Of a stretch of DNA of 57,407 nt, positions 50,396 to 57,407 are shown one piece after another. The notes under the pieces were generated by a model. The model ran no database searches and had not been told where the DNA came from. It was given only the letters and a program-made list of their open reading frames with translations. The position numbers and the translations under genes were made by a program. Position 1 is the first letter of the stretch. Each line of letters begins with the position of its first letter. The stretch spans positions 1 to 57,407 of the forward strand of contig DAIDHN010000025.1 of assembly GCA_027459665.1 (NCBI GenBank). The letters run 5' to 3'. This stretch comes from Chthonomonadaceae bacterium (GTDB lineage Bacteria; Armatimonadota; Chthonomonadetes; Chthonomonadales; Chthonomonadaceae).

Positions 50396-51457
50396 TTATT
50401 CTGCGAAACAAATTTTTCGCGCCAGTTTTCTGTGCGCTTCCTTGCGCCGGTTGATTACAAACTGCCGTGTTACCCCCTGCATCTGGGCAATGCTGTTATC
50501 ATCCAGCGGCAGCTTCTCCCAGAGTGCCGCCAGTTTTGCCGGCGGCATTTCCAGCAGCGCAGCAATGTCTGTCAGTGCAGCGATGCCTGTGATAGGAAAA
50601 AGCGCAATGATGCCTCTGCCCTCGGTGTCTCTTAAATTGAGCAGCAGAGCCATTCTTTCTGCCAGGCTCAGGCTGCCCATCTCGCGCCACACGCTTTGCA
50701 GAAAAAGCCGGCTTTCGGCTTCACGCTCGGTAGAAACAGAGTCTGCAGGCTGAAAAAGGCTTTGCTGCTCATCATCCAGCGAGGCGGCAGGGGCATCCTG
50801 CACATGCAGTATTACTGCCAGCGAGTTGATTAGCAAATCGATTTCTATAGGGTGCCCCAGCCAGTTGAACAGGGCAGCCATTATTTCAGGCAGCTGACGG
50901 GTATCTGAGCCATACATAGGTGCAGCGGCCTCCCATGCCTGCAGGGGAGACTGGGTGAGCAGCGAGAGAGGACGAGAGACCAGGGCATTTTTGCCTTCCC
51001 GCGCCCATGCTTCAAATCCGGCAAGGGTTTCTCCTTCGGCACCTTCCCAGCGTGCGAAGCCAATGCCCTTTCCTATCAGGTAGAGCACGCGGTCGCTGAG
51101 AGCAGCGCGGCGCGGATAGCGGTCTCGCAGAAGCCTGTGCCAGCTGTTTTGGGCCACCTGCCGCACATACCCGCGCAGGCTTCGTATGGGCAGGCATTCT
51201 CTTGCATGCAGTGCATACAATTTTTCAAGCACGGCAGCCTGTGCATCGCATACCAGGTCTTCTACATCGCGGTCTGTATCTCCTGTTCCACCTCGCATTC
51301 TCTTCCACAGCTGTGCGCGCAGCAGAGGCTGCACCTCTTTTTCAAGCAGATACTCCAATTCGCGTTTGATCTGTTGCGGCTGCGAGGCGTTGAGAAACCG
51401 CCACAAAAGCCTGTCTGATTCTGTGTGTGCCGGTTTTTCCAGAGATGAGACTGGCAT
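50396..51457 (-). CDS. Sigma-70-family (ECF-like) RNA polymerase sigma factor
   Basis: A 353-residue protein with GGAGGAAAAG before the ATG at 51457. A region 2-like part contains DVEDLVCDAQAAVLEKLYAL and IRSLRGYVRQVAQNSWHRLL with RDRYPRR. The middle is an acidic linker region without clear homology (about residues 130-240). The C-terminal part looks like a region 4 variant (SLSLAERMALLLNLRDTEGR, then TDIAALLEMPPAKLAALWEK and TRQFVINRRKEAHRKLARK). It is much longer than a plain ECF factor (about 190). No anti-sigma gene is present; the Ser/Thr kinase gene follows, as in known ECF-kinase pairs. Confidence 0.75.
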   Translation of the reverse strand: MPVSSLEKPAHTESDRLLWRFLNASQPQQIKRELEYLLEKEVQPLLRAQLWKRMRGGTGDTDRDVEDLVCDAQAAVLEKLYALHARECLPIRSLRGYVRQVAQNSWHRLLRDRYPRRAALSDRVLYLIGKGIGFARWEGAEGETLAGFEAWAREGKNALVSRPLSLLTQSPLQAWEAAAPMYGSDTRQLPEIMAALFNWLGHPIEIDLLINSLAVILHVQDAPAASLDDEQQSLFQPADSVSTEREAESRLFLQSVWREMGSLSLAERMALLLNLRDTEGRGIIALFPITGIAALTDIAALLEMPPAKLAALWEKLPLDDNSIAQMQGVTRQFVINRRKEAHRKLARKICFAE

Positions 51458-51550
51458 GCACTTTTCCTCCAGAGATCGAAAAACCAAACTGAAGGTATTG
51501 TAATAAACTAGCGTTAAAAAAACGTTAAATATTTTGAGCAGCATTAATTT

Positions 51551-51592
51551 TTTGTGCCTGATTTGTTTTTTTTGCACAAATCAGCGTACAGT
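51551..51592 (+). promoter_or_regulatory. Promoter and overlapping inverted repeats upstream of tyrS
   Basis: TTGTTT (51563-51568), an 18-base spacer and TACAGT (51587-51592) form a possible promoter. CTGATTTG (51558-51565) pairs with CAAATCAG (51577-51584), and TTTGTGC (51551-51557) pairs with GCACAAA (51574-51580); the two dyads are mutually exclusive as RNA. As DNA they form a nested palindrome over the -35 and spacer, a natural operator in the gap shared with the divergent sigma gene. Confidence 0.4.
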
Positions 51593-51743
51593 AAGCGCAA
51601 AACCGGTAAATTCACCTGCTCTGCGGTGGCGCTGCAACGCCGCCTGCAGGCAAATATTCGGCAAAAATTGGTCAGAGGGCAAAGATAGGGTAAAACGGAA
51701 GCAAGGTATCATCATTATCATTTTTTACAAGGAGAATAGTTTA

Positions 51744-52997
51744 ATGACATCTAGCCCGGCTGAACCCAGCGACGCCCACAAAGAGCTGGCCAAAGCCCTG
51801 GAGCGCGGAGCGCAGGCAGTTGTTCCCGAACATGGCATTGCAGCCAAGCTTGCCCTTGCAGAAAGCAGAAACCGCCCGCTGCGCATCAAACTCGGCCTCG
51901 ACCCCACTGCCCCCGACATTCATCTGGGGTTTGCAGTAGTGCTGCGCAAGCTGCGCCAGTTTCAAAACCTGGGGCACCAGGTAGTGATTATTATTGGAGA
52001 CTACACCGCGCTGATTGGCGACCCATCGGGGCGTTCAGCCACCCGGCCCATGCTTTCTGCGCAGGAGATACAGGCCAATGCTGCCACATACACCAGCCAG
52101 CTTTCGCAGATACTTGAGGCAAATCGCACAGAGGTGCGCTTCAACAGCGAGTGGCTGGGCAAACTCGATTTTGCCAGCGTGGTGCAGCTTGCTTCTCGCA
52201 TGACGGTGGCACAGGTGCTGCAGCGTGAAGATTTTGCAAACCGCATGGCAGCCCGCCAGCCGGTAAGTTTGCATGAACTGCTCTACCCGCTCGCCCAGGC
52301 ATACGACTCGGTAGCGATTGAAGCAGATATTGAGATGGGCGGCCTTGACCAGACCTTCAACATACTGGCGGGCAGAGATTTGCAGCGTGAAATGGGGCAG
52401 GAACCGCAAACCGCTTTGTTTATGCCTTTGCTGGTAGGGCTGGACGGCCAGAAAAAAATGAGCAAGTCGCTGGGCAATTACGTGGGCATTGCAGAAAAGC
52501 CGCTGGATATGTTTAGCAAGCTGATGTCGCTGGCAGATACGCAGATGCGCGAGTATTTTACGCTTTGCACCGATATTCCGCTGGAAGAGATGGAACAGCT
52601 TTTAGGCACGGTGGCGCAGGGAGCGAACCCGCGCGATGTAAAGCGCCGCCTGGCTCGCGAAATCGTGAAGATTTATCAGGGCGATGCCGCTGCAGCAGAA
52701 GCAGATGCAGAGTGGATGCGCATTCATTCTGCCGGCGAGCTGCCCTCAGAGATACCTGCAGCAGAGCTGCCCTCAGATGCAGTGCGCAGCGGCAGGGTGT
52801 GGGTATGCCGGCTGCTTACTGTAACAGGAATGGCCGGCGGCACAGGGGAAGCGCGCAGGCTGCTGGAGCAGGGAGGGGTTGAGCTGAATGGCAAGAAGCT
52901 GACCGATGCCAGCCTGGAACTGCCTGTAGAAGAAGTGCAGAATGCTGTGCTGCGCGTGGGCGCGCGCCGCTATGCACGCATAGAAGTGAAGCAGTGA
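51744..52997 (+). CDS. tyrS: Tyrosine--tRNA ligase
   Basis: A 417-residue class I synthetase with AAGGAG before the ATG. The HIGH-like motif is in LGLDPTAPDIHLGFAVVL. The tyrosine pocket region contains LYPLAQAYDSVAIEADIEMG and GGLDQTFNILAGRD, and the KMSKS loop reads QKKMSKSLGNYVG. The spacing and the alanine-rich form fit the TyrZ-like subgroup. The C-terminal S4-type RNA-binding domain includes EARRLLEQGGVELNGKKLTD. The start at 51744 fits the known N-terminus; the longer upstream frame has no ribosome site. No Tyr T-box was seen in the leader. Confidence 0.94.
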   Translation: MTSSPAEPSDAHKELAKALERGAQAVVPEHGIAAKLALAESRNRPLRIKLGLDPTAPDIHLGFAVVLRKLRQFQNLGHQVVIIIGDYTALIGDPSGRSATRPMLSAQEIQANAATYTSQLSQILEANRTEVRFNSEWLGKLDFASVVQLASRMTVAQVLQREDFANRMAARQPVSLHELLYPLAQAYDSVAIEADIEMGGLDQTFNILAGRDLQREMGQEPQTALFMPLLVGLDGQKKMSKSLGNYVGIAEKPLDMFSKLMSLADTQMREYFTLCTDIPLEEMEQLLGTVAQGANPRDVKRRLAREIVKIYQGDAAAAEADAEWMRIHSAGELPSEIPAAELPSDAVRSGRVWVCRLLTVTGMAGGTGEARRLLEQGGVELNGKKLTDASLELPVEEVQNAVLRVGARRYARIEVKQ

Positions 52998-53070
52998 GCA
53001 TGATGCAGAAGGTACATTGCAAATTCTGCTCTCATTTTTGCGTATACTATTTCCGATACTAATCACTTGT

Positions 53071-53100
53071 GGTATTTCATACCCGTTGGGTAAAAATACC
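53071..53100 (+). promoter_or_regulatory. Hairpin between tyrS and the PPIase gene
   Basis: GGTATTT (53071-53077) with AAATACC (53094-53100) encloses TACCC/GGGTA. It lies 43 bp before the PPIase ATG and has no T-run behind it. Either an mRNA structure or a weak terminator. Confidence 0.4.
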
Positions 53101-53142
53101 TTGAGATGTTGTGTGTTACTGCCAGCAAGGAGGGCGGAATAA

Positions 53143-54231
53143 ATGACTATGCAAGATAATGCAGGCGGCAGCGGGACGGCTGCAGCCTCTTCGCAAAAAA
53201 ACCTGCGCCGCGCTGCTCCGGGAGCGCCTTCTGCTTCTGGTAAAAAAGCCGGAAAAACAATGTCTTTGGGAAACAAGGGCAGTATCATACTTGTGGGCGC
53301 CCTGGGTCTGTTTTTGGGTGCGCTGATCATGCACGTGCGCGACAGGCGTCCGCTGCCAATGTTTTTTGTGAACGGGCATGTAATTACCCGCGACGAGTTT
53401 GACCACCAAATGGAAATAAGTGCAGGCAATCAGGTAGCCCAGATATTGATAGGCAATAAGCTGAAAGAGCAGTTTCTAAAGAAACAGGGGGTGTGGCCCA
53501 CCCAGGCTCAGATCGATCAGAAGCTGGCAAAACTGCGCAGCGTCAACCCGAATTTTGATACCATCGCCCGCAGCCTGCATGAAACTCCTGATGATGAAGA
53601 CATGGCAATTGCTCTCACAATGGCACAAAACAATCTGCTGTCAAAAGGGGTTACTGTTACGGATGCAGAGGTGCGTTCGTTTTACGCGCTAGAATCCAGC
53701 CCGGAAAATCCGAATGCAGCTTTTTATCAGCCAGAAGCCGTGCAGCTGGAGATCATCATCAATAAAGACAAAAACGCCATTACAGCCGCGCAGGCTGCCC
53801 TGGCAGGCGGTGCAAACTTTGCAGATGTAGCTCGCAAGTATAGTATGGATACCAGCAAGAACAATGGGGGTGTTGTGACTTTTGTGAAGGGGCGCACCAA
53901 TCTGAGCCAGTACCCTGGGCTGCAGCAAAAAGTATTTGCCATGGCCGTAGGGCAGCAGATCAACGGGTTCAAGTGTGCGGGCGGGTTCTGGATTATCCGT
54001 TGTGTGGCGCACTCTGCTGCAGTCATCAAACCGTTTGATCAGGTTGAGGAAGAGTGCAGAAAAGGGGCCTTGCTGCAGAAAGCCCAGAATCTGAATCAGG
54101 AGAAAATGAATCAGGAGTTTGCCCAGTTCCGCTCTACGGCCAACATTGTTTCGGTGAATCCGACTGAATTCAAAATCAACCTGGCGGCTCCGACTTCTGC
54201 TTCTGCAGCAGCTCCCCCTGCTGGGCATTAG
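53143..54231 (+). CDS. Parvulin-type peptidyl-prolyl isomerase, membrane-anchored
   Basis: A 362-residue protein of the PrsA/SurA group. A long, basic, low-complexity N-terminus (about residues 1-45) precedes one transmembrane segment (SIILVGALGLFLGALIMHV), so the rest faces the periplasm. A SurA-like helical part follows (NGHVITRDEFDHQMEISAGN), then the PPIC domain at about residues 190-300 (FADVARKYSMDTSKNNGGVV, VKGRTNLSQYPGLQQKVFAM). AAGGAGG precedes the ATG. Its 3' end overlaps the convergent acyltransferase gene by 56 bp. Confidence 0.86.
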   Translation: MTMQDNAGGSGTAAASSQKNLRRAAPGAPSASGKKAGKTMSLGNKGSIILVGALGLFLGALIMHVRDRRPLPMFFVNGHVITRDEFDHQMEISAGNQVAQILIGNKLKEQFLKKQGVWPTQAQIDQKLAKLRSVNPNFDTIARSLHETPDDEDMAIALTMAQNNLLSKGVTVTDAEVRSFYALESSPENPNAAFYQPEAVQLEIIINKDKNAITAAQAALAGGANFADVARKYSMDTSKNNGGVVTFVKGRTNLSQYPGLQQKVFAMAVGQQINGFKCAGGFWIIRCVAHSAAVIKPFDQVEEECRKGALLQKAQNLNQEKMNQEFAQFRSTANIVSVNPTEFKINLAAPTSASAAAPPAGH

Positions 54232-55069
54232 CCGCATCGGTTTTCTGTTCACGCCACGTGGGGGTATGCAGCGCGCCATGTTCGGGCAGCCAGGGCTGTC
54301 TGGACTGGCGCGCATTTAGTTTGCACCACAAATCGTACAGCGGGGCGACCCCTGCACCGCCTCGCAGAAGCGGTGTGAAAAGCGCTGCATCTCTTTGCGC
54401 GGCAGCCTGCTGCAGCTGGTTTAGCAGCGCTTCCAGCTTTTTTTCCGTATGCTCTGCAAACTGCTTTTCTTCTTTTGGCGCTGTTAGTACTGCCACCTCC
54501 GGCTCTCCAAACGCCAGAAAAGCCTCTGGCAGGCGCTCATTCCAGAATTCGTAGTGTATGGCCAGACAGAGCACACTGCACCGGTTCAGGTTGAAGGCCA
54601 GCCTTGCGGCTCCGGGCTGAAAACGGAGGGGGCGCTGGTAGAGGTTTTGCATGGTTCCCTGGGGGGTTATCCAGAGTGCGCGGGGCTGCCTGTGCAGCAG
54701 GCAGGTAGTCTGCTGCAGAAAAGCACGTGCGCCTGCCAGGCTGGTGCGATCTACTCCAATAACCCCCATGCGCCGAAACATGGGGTAGCGCTGCAGCTGT
54801 ATGGCATCCATTGCTGCATAGCTTTCAAAGCCTGTGATGAGTTGTTCCGCCCATGCACCCATCAGCAAGTCCCACCAGCTGCTGTGGTTGAGGCACACCA
54901 GCAGCGGTGTAACGCCATCCTGGTATACTTCAGGAACTTTGCCCTGCAGGTGGATGGCGTGAAAGTGCCTTTGCATATATCGGCGGATATAGAGCAGAAA
55001 CGCTTTTTTCAGCAGCGGCGAGGGAGGTGGAATAGATGCGCCTTCTGCTACACCTTTTGTGTTTTCCAT
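54176..55069 (-). CDS. PlsC-type lysophospholipid acyltransferase
   Basis: A 297-residue acyltransferase of the 1-acylglycerol-3-phosphate type. The catalytic HX4D box is LVCLNHSSWWDLLMG, the substrate-binding block VIGVDRTSLAGARAF follows, and a TPQGT segment replaces the usual FPEGT. No clear transmembrane helix is seen, so it may be peripheral. The start at 55069 overlaps the 3' end of the MATE gene by 22 bp, and its own 3' end overlaps the PPIase gene. Whether it makes phosphatidic acid or another lipid is open. Confidence 0.82.
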   Translation of the reverse strand: MENTKGVAEGASIPPPSPLLKKAFLLYIRRYMQRHFHAIHLQGKVPEVYQDGVTPLLVCLNHSSWWDLLMGAWAEQLITGFESYAAMDAIQLQRYPMFRRMGVIGVDRTSLAGARAFLQQTTCLLHRQPRALWITPQGTMQNLYQRPLRFQPGAARLAFNLNRCSVLCLAIHYEFWNERLPEAFLAFGEPEVAVLTAPKEEKQFAEHTEKKLEALLNQLQQAAAQRDAALFTPLLRGGAGVAPLYDLWCKLNARQSRQPWLPEHGALHTPTWREQKTDAANAQQGELLQKQKSEPPG

Positions 55070-56478
55070 TTTCCACTTCTGTACAGCGGCACCAGCAGAA
55101 AGTTGTTGACAATGCTCGATATGCACATGGCCAGCCAGGCGCCGATAGCCCCCATGCCTGCCGGAAACATGAGCAGCCAGCCCAGTGGTATGCGCAGGCA
55201 CCACATGCTGATCATGGTGATCCAGGTAGGGCGCATGGTATCTCCTGCACCCTGTAGCGCTCCCTGCAGTACAATGCCCATTCCAAAAATCGGTTCAGAT
55301 ATCGCGTTGATGCGCAAATAGGCAGCGCCCAGCACAAGCACCCGCTTGTCTGACGTGAAAATACGGCAAAGCTGTGGCGCGAAAAACAGAAATACAATGG
55401 CCACTATTCCCATTACCAGCATTGCCTGCAGCATTGCGGCGCGTGTTGCACGTTCAGCGCGAGTTGGGTTGAGCGCCCCCAGGCTCTGACCAACCAGAGT
55501 GGAGGTGGCAATACTGTACCCAATTCCGGGCATAAATGCAATTGCCTCTGCCCGAATGCCAATGGAGATTGCTGATACTGCTGCAGACCCATCTTGTGTG
55601 CGCGCAAGCATTGCAGTGTAGAGCAGCATGGCCAGTGTGCGCGCTACTCCGCGTATGGCGGCAGGGATGCTGATGCGCAGTATGCGCTGATACCAGCTCA
55701 GGCTGGGCCAGAGGTTGTGTGCTGTGAAAGAACTGCGGTACTCTTTGCGGCGAAACAGAATGAGCAGATACAGAATCATGCCCGTCATGGTAGCCAGCGC
55801 CAGAGCGGTGCCCGCTCCTGTAACGCCCATGCGCGGCAGACCAAAGCGCCCGTATATCAGCAGCCAGTCGCAGCTCATATGCACCACAATGGTGCAGCAC
55901 TGCACACGCAGCGGGGTGCGCATGTCTCCCATGCCGCGAAAAGCGCCCATAAGCGCTGTAGTGAGAAAGGTTGGGGCAGTGGCCAGAAGGGCAATTGCCA
56001 GAAATTGTGAACAGTAGATGCTGGAGAGTGAACTGCTGCGGCCAAGCACCAGCAGAATGAGCGGGCCTCTGAGCAGTATGCATGCCAGGCCAAGCAGTGC
56101 GCCAATGAGCGCGCTGAGTGAGATAGACTGCCCAACGGCTCTGCTTGCCTGCTGCTGGTCGTTTGCCCCTACAAACCGGCTTACCAGTGCGGAGGTGCCT
56201 ATAGAGAGGCCTATTGCGAATGAGATGAGCAGAAACATAATCTGCCCGCCGGTGCCTGTTGCGGCCAGCGCCTGCCGGCTGTGCGGAAGCCCGCCTACAA
56301 AAAATGCATCCAGTATGCCATTCAGCGTGTTGAGCAGATTGGCAGCCAGCGTTGGCCATGACATTTTCCAAACAGCACGGTGCATCTGGGCGTTTGTTTC
56401 CAAAGCAATGGCTGTGTCTGCTTCATGATGTACTGGCTCGACCAAAGCGCCATCGCTTTTTTTAATCAATTCGCCCAT
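55048..56478 (-). CDS. MATE-family multidrug/lipid-type exporter
   Basis: A 476-residue inner-membrane transporter with about 12 helices in two halves. Family-type segments include MSWPTLAANLLNTLNGILDA, PTFLTTALMGAFRGMGDMRT and the second-half equivalent GMGIVLQGALQGAGDTMRPT. Members exchange Na+ or H+ for cationic drugs; some flip lipids. The coupled PlsC-type gene makes a lipid link thinkable. The purine-rich ribosome site touches the ATG at 56478, so a later start (near MHRAVWKMS) is possible. Confidence 0.9.
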   Translation of the reverse strand: MGELIKKSDGALVEPVHHEADTAIALETNAQMHRAVWKMSWPTLAANLLNTLNGILDAFFVGGLPHSRQALAATGTGGQIMFLLISFAIGLSIGTSALVSRFVGANDQQQASRAVGQSISLSALIGALLGLACILLRGPLILLVLGRSSSLSSIYCSQFLAIALLATAPTFLTTALMGAFRGMGDMRTPLRVQCCTIVVHMSCDWLLIYGRFGLPRMGVTGAGTALALATMTGMILYLLILFRRKEYRSSFTAHNLWPSLSWYQRILRISIPAAIRGVARTLAMLLYTAMLARTQDGSAAVSAISIGIRAEAIAFMPGIGYSIATSTLVGQSLGALNPTRAERATRAAMLQAMLVMGIVAIVFLFFAPQLCRIFTSDKRVLVLGAAYLRINAISEPIFGMGIVLQGALQGAGDTMRPTWITMISMWCLRIPLGWLLMFPAGMGAIGAWLAMCISSIVNNFLLVPLYRSGKWKTQKV

Positions 56479-56799
56479 CCTTTTCGCCGCGGCGCTGTGG
56501 TGAAAACCGTATTGCTATAACGTATGAGAGAAGCGGGAAGTTTCGGGGGAGCCGGGGCAGCAGCATGAGCAAAAGCCGCTTTAAGAGGCCTCATTCTGGA
56601 CTGAACTCTGAACTGTGAGAGCAAAAAGATCAGCTATAAGTGTTTGCAAAATAAATGCCCGCGTAACAACTGGAGTACAAAGAGTGTGAATGCGGTTATT
56701 ATGATGATAAGTAGTGATGTTTTGCAGACCAGCAGGCATTCATCTGGTATAAACGGCATAGTGCAATACATGCTGTGAACAATGTGAGAAAATGCGTAC
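56479..56799. other. Intergenic, no gene recognised
   Basis: About 320 bp between the MATE start and an RHS remnant. Only short open frames are present, without ribosome sites or recognisable products. It holds the promoter region of the MATE gene, but no clear -35/-10 pair was identified. Confidence 0.4.
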
Positions 56800-57115
56800 T
56801 CAACATGAGCTGCGCTGGGTAGTGAAAGATGAAAGTCAGCGGTTCAGCCGCTTTCAGGCCGTGCCTGGCTGTCATCTGCGTGTCAGCCCCTCCCTGCACG
56901 TACTGCGGCGCTATGAACGCATCGTACACGCTGCTGCTCATCACCGCCCCGTTCGCACCGGTTATCACCCCGAATACCCCCACAGTGTCAGCGTGGTGGT
57001 ACTCGTCATCGGCTGTGCTCTTGCGGCGCAAAAGCATGCTGCTACACCCTCCGCCTGCCCGCAGGTACTGAGCGCCGCTGTAAGAGATGCTCGGCAGATG
57101 CGCCAGGCTCTATCT
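56800..57115 (-). pseudogene. RHS/YD-repeat gene fragment
   Basis: The minus-strand frame reads SLAHLPSISYSGAQYLRAGG, DDEYHHADTVGVFGVITGAN, GAVMSSSVYDAFIAPQYVQG and GADTQMTARHGLKAAE. This is the RHS stretch around the usual HADxLGSxR and YDAFG motifs, here degraded (VGVFG, DAFIA). A stop (TAG at 57112-57110) lies directly before it in frame. It corresponds to the segment that follows the one preserved at 42566-42850. Confidence 0.55.
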
Positions 57116-57407
57116 TCTAAAACAAATTTGCAAGAGTGGAGCAATAACAAGACCCTCCCAATAATACGCAACGCAATTCAACTGTGTCGCCCCCCATTTC
57201 CCGATTAGCTCTACTATCACAGAATAATCATTGGAGGTGCAGTTGTTACTGTGCAGGGATCCGGCAGGCACAAAGAGAATGACAATCAGGGAAGGCACGC
57301 TTGCCAGCACAAGAAATTTCAGTTCTCTTTGTAAGGCAAATGGTTGTTTTGTTTGATCATCCAGCCAAGTAAACAACAAGCCGGTACTGAAGTTCAAAAA
57401 GTAGATA
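57110..57407 (-). CDS. Partial frame open to the window edge, possible membrane protein
   Basis: The frame enters from the right edge and ends TAG at 57112-57110. The visible part includes YFLNFSTGLLFTWLDDQTK and a hydrophobic stretch ELKFLVLASVPSLIVILFV. No family is recognised. It may be the end of a real membrane protein or non-coding; the nearby RHS decay makes either possible. Confidence 0.25.
   Translation of the reverse strand, partial: IYFLNFSTGLLFTWLDDQTKQPFALQRELKFLVLASVPSLIVILFVPAGSLHSNNCTSNDYSVIVELIGKWGATQLNCVAYYWEGLVIAPLLQICFRR

Noticed and set aside
1-57407. tRNA or rRNA genes, CRISPR arrays, or an intact mobile element
   Set aside because: None was recognised by eye on either strand. 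A tRNAscan or CRISPR search was not possible, so a missed tRNA cannot be fully excluded.

Overview
The window (57.4 kb, GC-rich, genes on both strands, diderm-type secretion features) looks like chromosomal DNA of a bacterium of the Armatimonadota or a close relative. This is inference. The best single clue is the H-X9-DG/DUF1559-type pseudopilin at 40374, whose N-terminus ([19 protein letters not shown], then an [12 protein letters not shown] segment) is of the kind abundant in Armatimonadota and Planctomycetes. Lipoproteins, a PilQ secretin and a Tat-like lipoprotein signal fit a cell with an outer membrane.

Layout. 1-423: non-coding, with palindromic repeats. 442-3789: a membrane-anchored dual-specificity-type phosphatase and a secreted beta-propeller/phosphoesterase. 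3956-11186: a complete type IV pilus assembly operon (pilM, pilN, pilO-like, pilP-like lipoprotein, a short STN-domain protein, pilQ secretin) behind a near-consensus promoter and a structured leader, closed by an intrinsic terminator. Almost every protein in it carries an unusual low-complexity Gly/Met/Pro/Ser tract. 11306-12826: a PAS/pseudo-histidine-kinase/receiver protein whose kinase core has lost its catalytic residues. 12823-17125 (minus): parB, yajQ, polA. 17279-18040: a decayed IS1-family transposase. 18197-22882: a leaderless FG-GAP/UnbV lipoprotein, a membrane HEAT-like protein and a molybdopterin oxidoreductase. 23014-23729: a decayed AAA-ATPase/PIN two-gene module. 23760-26858: a carbohydrate ABC importer without its ATPase.

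27145-34155 (plus): thrS behind a leader peptide and attenuator, asnS, a zinc-ribbon membrane protein, a class I aminotransferase, rnc and an unknown coupled gene. 34354-37457: a SorC-type regulator with a candidate promoter and operator, a DapA-family aldolase and an exported protein. 37641-41267: folC, a 58-residue membrane protein, an FKBP lipoprotein and the pseudopilin. 41606-42890 and 56800-57115: scattered fragments of RHS/YD-repeat genes, with a small secreted protein between two of them. 42896-48170 (minus): riboflavin synthase, citrate synthase, fadN and fadA, linking beta-oxidation to the TCA cycle. 48366-51457: an exported protein, then a sigma-70-like factor with a Ser/Thr kinase. 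51744-56478: tyrS, a parvulin-type PPIase, a PlsC-type acyltransferase and a MATE exporter.

Cross-cutting themes are leaderless or near-leaderless promoters (TATGAT/TATAAT about 6 nt before ATG), four gene-3' hairpins whose U-tract lies only on the antisense side, and several genes caught in decay (IS1, ATPase-PIN, RHS). No tRNA, rRNA, CRISPR array or intact mobile element was seen.
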